A stretch of DNA of 64,000 nt from NCBI GenBank assembly GCA_015680685.1, contig MNCI01000270.1, positions 1,107,887 to 1,171,886 of the forward strand. The letters are read 5' to 3'. Shown in pieces: positions 23,913 through 36,229 of the stretch (within the stretch, counting starts at the first letter, position 1; each line of letters starts with the position of its first letter). Origin of the DNA: Gnetum montanum. Lineage: Eukaryota > Streptophyta > Gnetopsida > Gnetales > Gnetaceae. Position numbers and translations under genes: made by a program. The notes beneath the pieces were generated by a model. That model worked only from the letters and a program-made list of their open reading frames with translations. It searched no databases and was not told where the DNA came from.

Positions 23913-25980
23913 ATGTGGTCACAACATAACCAAGGATTAGCATATAATGTGTAACTTTCAGCATTTAAGTACCCTACCTCATTGGACAGTTACACTAAGG
24001 CTATGTTATGACCATGGCAGATTGATTATTTTATTATTATTTTAATGTTATTTAATTTAATTGGCTACCAAAGTCTATTGGAAGAATTTAAATTTCATAA
24101 TTTGATGTTTTAATGCTAGTTTCTTAGTTAAACCTTTGTGGGAGTTCGAAAAATTTCAAAACATTTGCCATAAAAAACCTAAGATTTATAACCCCCGTGA
24201 CAAAGAGCTTACCTCCAATACCTATAGGACTAAAGAATAGGGTAAATTGGACAAAAAATTATGAATTTATGGTTCTTAGAAGGTTCTAGGCTCTAAAAAA
24301 TTCAAAAACTCCCCCCTAATTTTGGCTCAAATGTGAAAATTTGCCTAGTTTTCATGTGTATCTATAAACATTTTATGCTACATCAATGGGGTCTCATCTA
24401 TGCATCCCCTCCATCCCGTCAATGGAGCTAATGTAGAAAATTTTTTACTTTATATATTTTAAAAAATACAAGGAGTTTAAGCATGAATTTGAGGTTCTCA
24501 AAGAGTCAGAAAAGCTATGAACATGATGAAATACTTGAAGAGGGTTTTATTATGCATGAAAATTGGAGAACAAGATTTTGTGTTGGAAGAAATACCATGA
24601 AGGAGCACATAGTTGGATGCAACCAATGGGGCACACAAAAGATTTGATCGCCAAAATGCCTAAGGATAAGAAACTTAATTAACCCAACTAAGAGATAGGC
24701 AAGTGGATCCTCCCCATAGTAAGCTCATGCCCTTTGTGCCCTTGCATATCCTCAAACCAAGGAGTCCATGGATCCCACGGTTGAATAATAATTATGAAAA
24801 GTTAATAACCCAATCCAAAAGAATCTACCTAAGAATTTTAGCACATCAAACTAAGTCATTAACAAAACATGAAACCTGATAGTGAGGTGAAAAGTGGAAA
24901 GCATTGGTGGATGGGAGAGAAGGTGAAACGAAGTTCCGAATCATGGTCACATGAAGTCCCTTGTGGATTTTATGGTTAAATGACCCGATAAAGTCCATCC
25001 CTAGTCTAGATCAAAACCATCCTCTTTCAATGACTTCACATCGACACTCTAAGGCTAGTCCACCCCCTCAAGACATAAGAATGCTCCCATAGATCAATCA
25101 CCATTCCTTATTGAGAAGAAAAGAGAAGTAGAAAGTGAAAAAGGGCCTTAGTTAGAGGGGACCTTCAGGCATGGGTAACATGTCTTTCTAGTCTCATAAC
25201 CAATGCTTGTAGCCCATTATTTGGTCTAAGGGATGTTCTTTGAATTTTCATCATTTTTTTTATTTTATTTTATTTTAGATTTTATGTTTTTATGAATTTT
25301 GAATGGGAACCACACCATGCAAAGATTTAACTTCCTATTATTAGTCAAGTGGAATGGTAAGAAATCCATGAAAACACTCATGCACTCAAAAGTTTGGGCA
25401 AGTACAGAGAGCATGGAGTTCCCTTGAAGTCACATCCTTATCAATATATTTAATCTTTCCCAAGTTTGAAAACTACCAAGGTCATAAGCTCATTAAAGTT
25501 TCATTAAGAAAAGGAACCTCATAATTCCAAAACTAGGAACACCATAGACTATTGTAAATGAGTGGATGATGTGGACTCACTACTTGTTCCATGAAGAAAA
25601 AACCATGTCTTAGTTGTCAATCATCAAGATTCAAAGATAGAATCTAGACATTAGCAATCAAAAACATTAAGTACAAACCACCACTAACAAACAGCTACAA
25701 CATCACTATGTCCTATTGGCAACAAAGCAATTTATTAAAAAACACAAGAAAAATTCACATCAAAATAAAATAAAATAACATATAAAATAAATTGTAAAAT
25801 ATCCAAGAAAGACAAAACATATTGATGATGTTGTAAAATAAAAATTTATGAAAAATAAGAAGTGTAAAACAAAAAAGTACAAAAACTAAGGAGCCACTTA
25901 AATGACTAACACAAATGGCCATCTCCTCCAAAATTGAGTTGGAAGGAGGAGATCCAAAAAATTGAGCATGGATGTCCATC
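23913..25980 (-). other. Conserved non-coding block of element B between pol and third ORF
   Basis: No coding potential, yet it aligns with 37443-39394 of C and 51410-52975 of A at several blocks. One is the motif GTCTTTGCATGGTGTGGTTC (here GGGAACCACACCATGCAAAGA at 25305-25325). Another is GTGACTTCAAGGGGATTTGATGC, here shortened near 25430. The 3' end near 23912 has the position of a splice acceptor before the third ORF. Confidence 0.55.
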
Positions 25981-25981
25981 T

Positions 25982-27270
25982 AAAGAGGTACTACTAACAT
26001 TAGCTTGCTTGGGCTCATGGAAAGGTTTAAGTTATTACATGTTGACCAATTGCTTCTTGTTTGGGCTGTCAGGTTTGTAGATTAACATGACCCCTAAAAG
26101 AAAGGTTTCATAAATAATGTAAGGCCCTTCCCACAATGTTTGAAACTTAGTTCATTGTTGCACATGTGTGAGGTTTCAATAAAGGACCTTGTCTCCAAGT
26201 TGAAATTTTACTTTTCTTATTTTGAGGTTATGGCATTTTTTGTTGAATGCCTTATGCACTTCATTCAAAGATAGGGCCACCAATCTATTCTTATCTAGCA
26301 TGTTGAGGTTGATCAATCTTTTTTTCTATGCTAGGCTAAGGTCAAGGTCAAGGTCATAGGCTATCAAAAGTGTATAAAGCTCGGATTAAATAAGAAGAGT
26401 TGGTAATTTTCTATACACAAGCTCATAGGGAGAGTAGCCTATAGGGAGTTTCCATGTTGAGTGGTAAGTCCAAAGGGAATCATTAAGTTTTGTACTCTAG
26501 TCCCTTCTATATTTACTAATTGTTCTTATTAGGATTTTAGAGATCTCCTTATTAGTAACCCTTGCTTGATTTTTGGCTTTGGAATGGTAGGATGTTGTTA
26601 ATTTATGTTCTACCCCCAAGTGTTGGATGAGTTTTTGAAAGGTGGTGCCTATAAAATGAGTACCATATCTAAAACCTATTTACAAAATTTTTTTGTACAA
26701 ACTAAGAAGTAGTAGAGGATGTATAGTCAATGACAGTTGTTTCTTTTGCCCATTTCGTACAATCGTCAACAACAACTATGATGCATGCCTTTTCATTCAA
26801 CATGGATGTGATGGAACCCATGAAGTCAATGCCCCAAATTTTGAAGGGTTCAAATGATTGGATCCACTTCTAAGGTTCCTTCATTCAACCAATCATCCTA
26901 CCATCACATTGACAGTGATCACAAGAGCATATAAATTGATGAGCATCCCTAAAGTGTGTTGGCCAATAATACCCTACCATCAATATCTTAATGGTTGTGT
27001 GTCTCCCAACATAGTGGCCTCCACAAGAACCCTCATGAGCATCTTAGAGAATGCATAGTTGCTTAACATCAAGAATACACCAGCAAACCAAGTCATCAAT
27101 GCACACCTTGTAGAGGTGTTCATTGATCTCCATGAAGTGTTTGGCTTGATGAAGAAATTATTGTTTATTTTGGTGGTCTAACTCTTGTGGCATTTCTTGA
27201 GTGAGAAGATAAGTGAGGATGCCATCATACCATGTAGGTTGAGTAGGCACTTGTTCATTTATTGCACTAG
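25982..27270 (-). pseudogene. Integrase of element B (decayed)
   Basis: Integrase inserts the retrotransposon cDNA. Minus-strand fragments show the zinc-binding N terminus (GGHYVGRHTTIKILM..., CDHCQ, around 27050-26900). The core start follows (GIDFMGSITSM, with the first acidic residue region VVVDDCTKW, around 26820-26740). The C-terminal end near 25990-26090 reads LVNM-YLKPFHEP, matching VNMQYINPFHKP in C. Frames shift repeatedly. Confidence 0.7.
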
Positions 27271-27331
27271 GAAAGAGGAGTTCATTAAGAAATCGATTAG
27301 AAAGTGAGCTCTCCTCCTCTTTTTTGTTCCA

Positions 27332-27640
27332 TTACAATTGAGGCAAGTTGTTAGTAACCACATTCTTGATCTTCTTTTGATCTATCATCATGAGATTGAA
27401 TTCTTGTAAGATCACAAGCCACTGTATGACATGGGGGCTCACCATCAGTTTCTTCATCCAATAGGGAATTGCATTATGGTCTGTGTGCATAAACACCTTG
27501 TATCCAAACACATAGTACCTAAATTTCTCCAAGGCATACACCACCATCATCAGTTTTTTCTTCATTATTATGTAGTTCAACCATGCATCCATAATGCTTC
27601 AATTCACATAGTGAATGATGTATGGATGTTTCTAATCATC
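27332..27640 (-). pseudogene. RNase H domain of element B pol
   Basis: An open 86-codon stretch (27592-27332) reads KLMMVVYALEKFRYYVFGYK, then VFMHTDHNAIPYWM and NLMMIDQKKIKNVVTNNLPQL. This is the typical gypsy RNase H end (family form ELLAVVFALEKFR-YL-G, V-TDH-AL--L and GTENVVADHLSRL). It degrades the RNA strand of the RNA/DNA hybrid. Upstream it is fused to RT through broken frames. Confidence 0.8.
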
Positions 27641-27699
27641 TAACCACATGAGAATAACTTCCAAGGCATAATTTGATGTGTCCATCATGATGTGAAATG

Positions 27700-28740
27700 G
27701 TTGGGATCAATTAGATGCTTGTATAATTAGATTTTTTACCAACTTCTACTTGAGGTTTTGGAATGCCTTTTCTCATTGCTCAATCCATATGAATGGAGCA
27801 TCTTTTTTTGTCAACTCTATTAATGGTTTAGCAATCTTAGAGAAATTCTCTATAAATCACCAATAGTAGCCAATGTGGCCAAGGAATGACCAAACATCTT
27901 TGATAATTTTTGGTTGGTGGGTAATTTCTTAGATGACCCTAATCTTTTTAGGATCCACCTCAATCCCTGCTTGTGAGATTCTATGCCCCAAAACCATGCC
28001 CTCCTGGACCATCAGATGGCTCTTTTGCTAATTAAGCCAAAGGTTAGTCTACACACATCTTTTAAGCACTTACTCAAGGTAGTCTAGGGCTTACTCAAAC
28101 ATAGTACCATAGGTGGAGAAGTCATCCATTAAAACCTCCACACTGCTACCAATCTGCCATTGAAAAATGCTAAGGACAAGGTGTTGGAAGGTTGCAATGG
28201 TATTACATAGATCAAAAGGCATCTTTCTATACGTAAAAGTTTCCTAGGGACTTGTAAATGTTGTTTTGGCCTAGTCCTCAGGTGCAATTTGAATTTGGTT
28301 ATAGCCTATATAACCATCTAAAAAGTTGTAGTAATAATTCCCAGAGATAGTGTTCAACACCTGGTCCACAAATGACAACAGAAAATGATCTTTGTAGGTC
28401 ACTATGGTCAACAGCCTAAAGTTAATACAGATCCTCCACTTGCCACCTTTCTTTGGCACAATCACAAATGGGCTAACCCACTCACTATCTACAATGGGAT
28501 AGATGAATCTCACCTTGAGAAGTTTTTCAATCTTCTCTTTGATAATATGTTTTCACTTAGGGTTCAACCGTCACTATGGTTGCCTCTTTGTTTGTATGGA
28601 AGGATCAATATAGATGTGATGCTAGCATATCCTAAGATCAATCCCAGTGAGTTTGGGATATGACCAAGCAAAGGTTGTTGACCATTTTTTAACCACCTTG
28701 AACAACTTCTCTTTCTACTCAAGAGCAAGATTTGCATTAA
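27700..28740 (-). pseudogene. Reverse transcriptase of element B
   Basis: An open segment 28513-28271 contains WVSPFVIVPKKGGKWRICI, then the KDHF-LSFVDQVL block and FLDGYIGYNQIQIAPED, all diagnostic of Athila/Tat-type gypsy RT. The catalytic box appears downstream as LMDDFSTYG (about 28133-28112; family form FMDDFS). Both catalytic aspartates remain, though the frame is disrupted between blocks. Confidence 0.85.
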
Positions 28741-28999
28741 TTATGATCAGCTGTCATTTTTCAGAAAAGCATATTTCATGCTAACACGTAGAGTTTTCAA
28801 CTTTAAGGGCTTCTATTTGGAAGTTTCAGGGATTTCCAACTCTCCCCAGTAAGTTTCATTAGGTTCACCATCAAAGAGTTGGTGATGAACTTGCTCCAAG
28901 TCATCCATGCCTTCAACATAGGCACTCATAAAGCTCTCAGTCGATTTTATGCAAAGTGTGTTGCTTTCAAGATTAACAATCAGCCACTAGGTGCCATTC

Positions 29000-29720
29000 T
29001 ATTTTGTGGCTACTACATATAGGCACCTTTAAATTTCTATCTCATCTACACGCTATCTGCATGCTATGATTGTTGTACTTATTATGGCCCATAGTTTTTG
29101 CACATAGTTGCACCCTATATCACTATACATTATGCATGGAACTCTCTTTTTCTTGATCTTTCCAAATCCATTTCCCTGAAAATCTCCATGAAAATGTCTC
29201 TAATGCTCAACCATGCATCAATGGTACTTAGCCAAGTCTTGCCCATGGTGATTGGGAAGTGCCCCTTGCAATTGTCAACTCAGATCACCAAGAAATCAGC
29301 AAGATAAGACCAACCATAAATGATGGCCAAAATGTCCTCCACTAGTCCCAAGGGGACAGTGATGGACTAATCTACCAACTTAAGATGGATGTTACTCTTC
29401 TTAAGTGGAGATAGGTTTTAGGCTTTGTACATCTATGAGAAATTAGATTGACACCAAAACCTAAATCAAGAAGAGCCTTGCATGGCTCATTCCTAGTGAT
29501 TTGTAAATAGATTAATGGATTCCTAATATTAGATCTTTTCCTAGGAAGGTGACTAGCCTTTATCCAATTAGTTACCACATGGGTTAGCATGATGGTATGC
29601 ACCTTGAGAGGTATTTGGTTTGAAGGGGACTTGAATAGATTGGACGTAGAGGATGAGGAAGAAGCAATATTATCAACCACATGAGTTTATGAGGGCTTTG
29701 TAGGACTGTTGGTTTAGAAG
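29000..29720 (-). pseudogene. Aspartic protease region of element B
   Basis: The open stretch 29680-29372 holds HVVTNWIKASHLPRKRSN and NEPCKALLDLGFGVNLIS, matching the protease of element A at 49990-50170. The expected active-site triad D-S/T-G reads D-L-G here, so catalysis is doubtful. Downstream to about 29000 the broken frame continues like A. Confidence 0.7.
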
Positions 29721-30219
29721 AATGGTCATTTTTGGGACTTGGTTTCCAAACCACTTGGCCAAGGATCTGGCTATAGGTTAATAACCCTAGTAGCATTACA
29801 TTATTGTGGCTAGGCTGAAATTTTCCCTATATTAATGGAGCAAGGGTAATTGGATTGAGGATGGAGGGGCATGTGAAGAAGGATGAGGAGGGTGATAAGG
29901 ATATGGGGATTTCCCTCTTAGAGATGGAGATTAAGCTCTATATTACTCAGGAGGATAGTAGTGATGTTGGAATGAGGTGTAACTAGAAGAGTCACATAGA
30001 GAAATGGGCTATTAAACATAGTATCCAAATGCATCAGGATGTCTATAAGGGTTCTGCTATGTTGATGATGACATCCCCCATGATTATGGATGCTGCCATT
30101 AATGATACTACTCAAAAGGTTATGGTGGAGCTCCACTTGGATAATAGGCTTGTTGTTGGTGGAACTACCTTGGGTTATCTTAATGATAAGGCAACCTTCT
30201 AGGTGCTTGCCTTCTAGCT

Positions 30220-32164
30220 AATCTAGGATTTAAAGCATACACCCTAGCCTCCTACAAGTGTGACACAACTAGGTAGCATCCCTGAGGATGTTCATATTGG
30301 TAGATGTCACATCCATCATCATCATCTGATTTGGACTCCACAACCTCTTCTATGGTAGTATCCTTGCCCTTCCCCCTTTAGTGGGCACGTTCAGCTTCCT
30401 TCCTTCTCTTGCAGTCACAATAAATACTCTACTCTTTGGACACCTCTACTATTTTCAGAGCAATTTGGAACTTGTCATTCAAAGAATCCCATATTTTGTA
30501 TACATTAGCTAAAATTTCTTTAAAAAAAATTTCTGATTAGTAAGGTCTTTTACTACACCACCTCATCAAGTGGTGCCTCCTCCTCATTTTCAAAGAATCG
30601 AACTTTGCTTTTTTTGATGGAAGGATCCTAATTGCATTCCTTCATACTTTTTCTCCTTATTAGCTCTCCTTCTTCTTTATCAACCTACTCAATGAGCCTT
30701 TGGATTTGATGAGCTCTAAGTTTTAATAGTCTCCCTTTAGCATAGACCCCAAGATTTCTCCTCCTTTCTAATTGGAGTCCATCTATGATATGGCGAACCT
30801 ACTCCCTTTGAGAATAATCATGGCTAGGGCATTGATGCAAAAGGCAATAGTATCTACCCATGGCTATGTCCAAGGATTCATGTACTCCTTATTTCCAACC
30901 TTGGATATGCTTTCGTGAGTTAGAAACTTTGGAGCATGTCTGATACTTGTCATTAAAGAGCTCAAGCATCATACTCCATCTATGAATTAATTCAGCTCCA
31001 AGGACCAGTACCAAATTTTCAACTCATTTGATAAGTGTCCATGGGAACAACTTTAATTTCTACCATTTTTCCTGCACGTTCTGTATGGCATAGGCATCAT
31101 GAAAGGCTTGTAGATGGTTTTATAGATTTGAGTTGTATCCCCCTTGAAACTTGGGGATATTGTTCATATCCAACCACTTTATTCAATTATCTTTCACATG
31201 CCTTATTAGAATTCTCACTACCTCTATAATTTTCAACATATTTTGAGTTTTAAGAAAAGGCTCATCATTGTGATGGCCATTGTGATGGCCATGATGCCTA
31301 TGATTCCCTCTCCTATTGCTTCTCTCATGATAGCATTCCTCCCTTGAATTCCCACACTCATGATCTCAATTGGTTAGGTGGCCCTATAATCATCTCTATT
31401 TCATCAATCACCTCCATCATAGTCACATCCTCTCTAGATTCCTTCAAAGCTAGAAAAGGGAGAAGAAGATGATGAAGGTAAAGAGTAAGGAGAACTAGAA
31501 CTATACTACCTACCACCACACTACCTACCACCCCCTCTTCGATGGTCATGGCCATTATCATTATCATGATGCCTATCCTTGTCCCTGTCATGAATCCTAC
31601 CTTTGGATCCCCCATGATCATAGGACCCATTCTTACATGAATCAAGATTATTTATAGTGGACTATAAGTTTTGGTTCAAGCCTCCTACATTGAAACCAAG
31701 GGGAGGAGAGTTAGTGAAATGAGAACCCCCAAAGAATGGATCATCACTATCTTTTTAGCCCAATAGGAACAAAGGGTTATTGAACCATTTTTCCTTTACA
31801 AATTCATAGCACTTCTTTTGTTCTTGATTCATTTTATGTTGTGCCTCAATGGGATGGTAATCCTTGAAGTCATGGTTCTACGAAATGTATTCAACATGAA
31901 GCCCCTAAATGCCCAACCTCATAAGAGTTTGTTAAAGCATCACAAGAACTGATTGATCAGGTGGCAACAAAATGTTGCCATCCATGTTCCTCCACTACAT
32001 CTAGTCATCTTGATATAGGATGAAGATGAAATTAGGCACATACTCATTAGGATGAGTATATATCAATTAGCATTGTTGGGGCACTAGCTAACTTGATCGT
32101 TCATTCCTTTGATTAGATGTGCGCTTGAATTTAGCAAAGAATCATCCTTGTGAGAAGAAGACAT
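30220..32164 (-). pseudogene. gag of element B (decayed)
   Basis: It starts at the ATG at 32164 (MSSSHKDDSLL), equivalent to MSSTSHKS in element A. The N-terminal block (32060-31950) is split by stops. A low-complexity Asp/His/Ser-rich linker lies at about 31650-31360. The core follows near 31110-30800 and the knuckle near 30330-30280, which reads CDIYQYEHPQGC, with the second Cys lost compared with CEICQYDHPKGC in A. Confidence 0.7.
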
Positions 32165-32246
32165 CTTGAATTAAAATATAAAATCAATGTGTTTTTTACA
32201 ATTATTATTAGTTAGAATTATTACAACTTTAAGGTTTGATCAGATC

Positions 32247-33165
32247 CACAAAATCATCTTCAAGCATTCCACGATGCCTATTCCTTGTAGAACATTGAAA
32301 ATAAATGACGAAAACTAAAACTATTCCCTAAGATACTCATCAAGAAGGCTGAAAATTATTACCACTCCTTAGAACCAAAATCCATCAAACGATGGAGTAT
32401 GATGCTTAAGATCTTCAATGACAAGTATCAAATGTACTCCTAGGTCTCTAATCTAAGGAAGCAAATCCAAGGGTGGAGACAAGGAACACATGAATCCTTG
32501 GATGCAACCATGGGTGGATATTACTATTTATTGCACAAGTGCCTAGGCCATGGCTTTTCTCAAAGGGAGTAGCTCTATCATATCATAGATGGGCTCCAGA
32601 TAGAAACAAGGAGAACTCTTAGGATCTGTGCCAAGGGAGACTTTTAGAACTAAGGGTCTATCAAATCCAAAGGCTAATTGAGTAGATGTCTAAAGAAGAA
32701 GGTGAGTTGAGGAAGAGATAAAGTGCAAAGGAGTATAATTAGGATACTTCCATTTGAAAAAGAAAAGTCCAATTTTGTGACAAAAAGGAGGAGGCACCAT
32801 TTAATGAAGTGGTGCAATGTAAAACCTTGCAGATTCAAAAATCTATTTCTAAAATATCAACCAAGGTAGATAAAATGTGGGATTCCTTGGATGAGAAGTT
32901 TCAAACTACTCTTATAATTGCTAAAGAGTCCAAATAACAAGGTAGTGGTCATGACCAAAGGAGAATGAAGGAAGTTAAATGTGCCCATTAAAGGGGTAAG
33001 GGAAAAGCTACTGCCATTAAAGAGGTTGTGGAATTTGAAATAGATGATGATGGCAGGTGTGACATATGCCAATACAAACATCCTAAGGAATGTTGTCCAA
33101 TTGTGTCATACTTGTAGAAGTCTAAGATACATGAATTAAATCCTAGATTGGTAAGAAGGAAAGCA
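32247..33165 (+). pseudogene. gag of element C, C-terminal part
   Basis: It matches the gag core of A (e.g. the positions of LFND-YQMYS and LDATMG-YY). It ends with the knuckle CDICQYKHPKECC at about 33057-33096, in which the four zinc ligands in CX2CX3HX3C are kept. Several stops interrupt it. Confidence 0.7.
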
Positions 33166-33739
33166 CTAAGAAGTTTATCTTATCCACAAAGAAACTATAT
33201 GTAGCTCCACCAATAGCAAGCCTACTATCCAAGAAAATCTCCACTCCAATCTCATGAGAAGTAACAATAGTGGCAGCACCCATAGTTGTGGGAGATGTGA
33301 CCACCAAGGCAATAGTACCCTTATCGACAATCAGATTTATATGGGGACTATGTTTAGTAGCCAAGTTCTCCACATGACTCTTCTAGTTAGACATCTTTCC
33401 AACACCACTACTACCCTCCTAAATACTACAGAGCTCAATCTTCAAGAGGGGAATCCCCATTTTTATTTAATCCTCCTTATTCTTTTGCACTTGTACCTCC
33501 ACCCTCAACTCAATTACCACCAACTCCATTCATGTAGGATGAAATTCTAGCCCAACTACAACAAAGAAACATCACAAGGGCTATTAACTTATAGCTAGCT
33601 TTCTAACTGAGTGGTTTAGAAACAAAACCTTGAAAAGGACCTTTCTTTTGAACCAACAGCTCTTCTAATCCCTCATAGACACCTGTAGCTAATGACCTTG
33701 CTTCTTCCTCATCCTCTACCACATCATTCGAGAGCCCTG

Positions 33740-34170
33740 CAAATCAAATGCCTCCCAAGATTCACATTGTAATGTTGACCTATGCCATCATGGATTGGAT
33801 TAAGGTTGGTCACCTTCCTAGAAAAAGATATAATCCTTAGAGTCCCCTAATGTATTTGCAAATCACTTAAAATGAGCCTTAAAAGGCTCTTCTAAACTCA
33901 GGTTTTGGTGTGAATTTGATCTTCCAAGAAAAGTACAAAGCCTAAAACTTGCCTCCACTCAAGAAGAGCAACACTCATCTTGAGTTGGTAGATCAGTCCA
34001 TCACCATTTTCTTGAGACTAGTGGAGGAAATTATGACCACTGTCTATGGGTAGTCTTTTTCTACTAACTTCCTGGTAATTCATGTAGATAACTGCAAGGG
34101 GGACTTTCCAATCATCATAAGAAGGGCTTAGCTCAACATAATAGATGCATGGTTAGGAATAAAAACCTCT
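33740..34170 (+). pseudogene. Protease region of element C
   Basis: It aligns with A 49990-50370: a TYAIMDWIKVGHLPRK-like block, the LGFGVNLIFQEKY block, then GDFPIIIRRA near 34110. The active-site segment is damaged by frame changes. Open frames are short. Confidence 0.6.
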
Positions 34171-34749
34171 CCTTGGAAATTTTCAACGAAAATGAATCTG
34201 GAAAGATCAAGAGTAAGCACATTCCATGCATTCTATATGATGACACAGGGTGTAATTGTGTACAAAAATTATGGATCATAAAAAGTACATCCATCATAGC
34301 ATGCAAATAGTATGCCAATGTGACAGAAATACAAATGTGCTTATATGTAACAACCACAAAATAGGAGGGCATCTTATGGCTAACAGATGATGCATAATGC
34401 AGTTCAATAATATGCATGAAACCAACTAAGAGCTTTACGAGTGTCTACATTGAAGGCATGGATGAACTAGAGCAAGTTCATCACCAACTCTCTGATGATG
34501 AACCTGATGATACTAATTAGAAAGATTTGGAGATCCTTGAAATCTTTAAACAAGAGCCCCTTAAGTTGAAAAATTTGCCAACCAGGATGGAATATATTTT
34601 TCTGAAAAATAACATGTCGATTATCATCAATGCCAACCTTGCTTTTGCATAGAAAAAGAAGTTGTTGGAGGTGGTCAACAAATGGTCAATAGCATTTACC
34701 TAGTAATATCATTAGCATTTACCTAGTAATATCATGAGTTGACTAGAAT

Positions 34750-35620
34750 TGATCCAAGGATATGCCAACATTGTGTCTACATAGATCCTTCCATCAAGCC
34801 AAAGAGATAGTTGTAGGGATGGTTGGACCCCAAACTAAAGTAGATTGTGAAAAAGGAGATTGAACAACTCCTCAAGGTAGGGTTCATCTATCCCATATGG
34901 GATAGCAAGTGGGTTAGCCCACTTGTGATAGTGCCAAAGAAGGGTGGCAAATGGAGGATCTGTACTGATTTTAGGTTGTTAAACATGGCAACATCCAAAG
35001 ATCACTTTTCATTGCCATTTGTGGACTAGTTGTTGACCACCATTTTTGGGAATTGCTTCTATATCTTTCTGGATGGTTATAGTGGTTATAACCAAATTTA
35101 GATAGCACCAAAAGATTAGACCAAAATAATATTCATGAGTCCCAAGGGAACTGTCACATATAGGAAGATGCCTTTTTGCCTATGTAATTCCCTTGCCATA
35201 TTTTAGCACCTTGTCCTAAGCATCTTCCAACAACAAATCAATAGTAGGATGGAAGTCTTCATGGACGACTTCTCCACCTATGGGGCTACATTTGAGTAAG
35301 CCCTAAACTATCTTGAGTAAGTGCCAAAAAGGTGTGTGAAGATAAACCTTAGGCTCAACTAGTAGAAAATCCACTTGATGGTCTAGGAAGGCATGGTGTT
35401 GGGGCACATAATATGAAAAAAGGGATCAAGATGAACCTTAGAAAAATAAGGGTCGTTCAAGGAATTACTAGACAACCAGAAATAGTTAAAGATATGAGGT
35501 CATTATTTGGACACATTGGCTACTATCAACAATTCATTGAGAATTTCTCTAAGATTTTTAAACCATTGGTAGAGCTAACAAAGAAGGATGCTTCGTTTGT
35601 TTGGACTAAGGAATGAAAAT
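34750..35620 (+). pseudogene. Reverse transcriptase of element C
   Basis: An open stretch from 34847 gives EIEQLLKVGFIYPIWDSKWV, then SPLVIVPKKGGKWRICTDF and KDHFSLPFVD. FLDGYSGYN follows near 35070, and the catalytic box FMDDFSTYG at 35258 onward with both aspartates intact. The last part (35413-35616) reads VKDMRSLFGHIGYYQQFIEN and FSKIFKPLVELTKKD, the RT connection region. Isolated stops make it non-functional. Confidence 0.85.
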
Positions 35621-36065
35621 GTGCATTCCAATAACTCAAAGAGAAGCTTGTGGAAACCCTAATTCTACAAAAACTTGATAGGTATAGAACCTTTCATATC
35701 ATAATGAATGCATTGATTTATGCCTTGTGAGTCATGTTCACCTAGCTAGATCATAAAAAACATCCTTACTATATTCACTGTGCTAGCAAAAGCATTGTGA
35801 GTGCATAGCTAAACTACACCACAATAGAAAAAGAATTGATGGTAGTGGTGTTCTCCTTGGACAAATTCAAGCACTATGTGCTTGGGTACAAGATGTTCAT
35901 GCACACATACCATAGTGCAATTTGGTTCCTAATGAATAAACCAATGGTGAGCCCCTATGTCATATGGTGGCTAGTGATCTTGTAGGAATTCAATCTTACA
36001 ATGGTAGATTAAAATGGAATTGAGAACATGATTGCTAACAACTTGTCTTGGTTGAGATGGGACAC
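35620..36065 (+). pseudogene. RNase H domain of element C
   Basis: Broken by stops. The readable blocks are EKELMVVVFSLDKFKHYVLG, YKMFMHTYHSAIWFLMNKPM and NGIENMIANNLSWL at about 35826-36060. These align with the RNase H of B and with the usual family blocks. The TDH motif has become TYH. Confidence 0.75.
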
Positions 36066-36229
36066 TAAAGAGGAGGAAAGCCCACCATTAGATCAATTTT
36101 CTAATGAACTCCTCTTTGCCAGTGCTATAATTGAACAAATTCCTATTGAACCCAATTGGTGTGATCACATTCTCACCTATCTTCCCACTTAGAAGATGCG
36201 ATAGGAGTGGAATCATAGGGAGAAACAAT

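Larger units (their letters stand above)
19964..32240 (-). mobile_element. Element B: Athila-like retrotransposon, nearly full length, lacks 5' LTR
   Basis: Read on the minus strand it contains part of the leader (32240-32165), gag, protease, RT, RNase H, integrase, a non-coding block, a third ORF, a polypurine tract and the 3' LTR. It is the most complete protein-coding copy in the window (about 12.3 kb) and the only one keeping the whole third ORF. Leader, PBS and 5' LTR are cut off where it meets element C head to head near 32240. Stops and frameshifts occur in every ORF. Confidence 0.85.
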
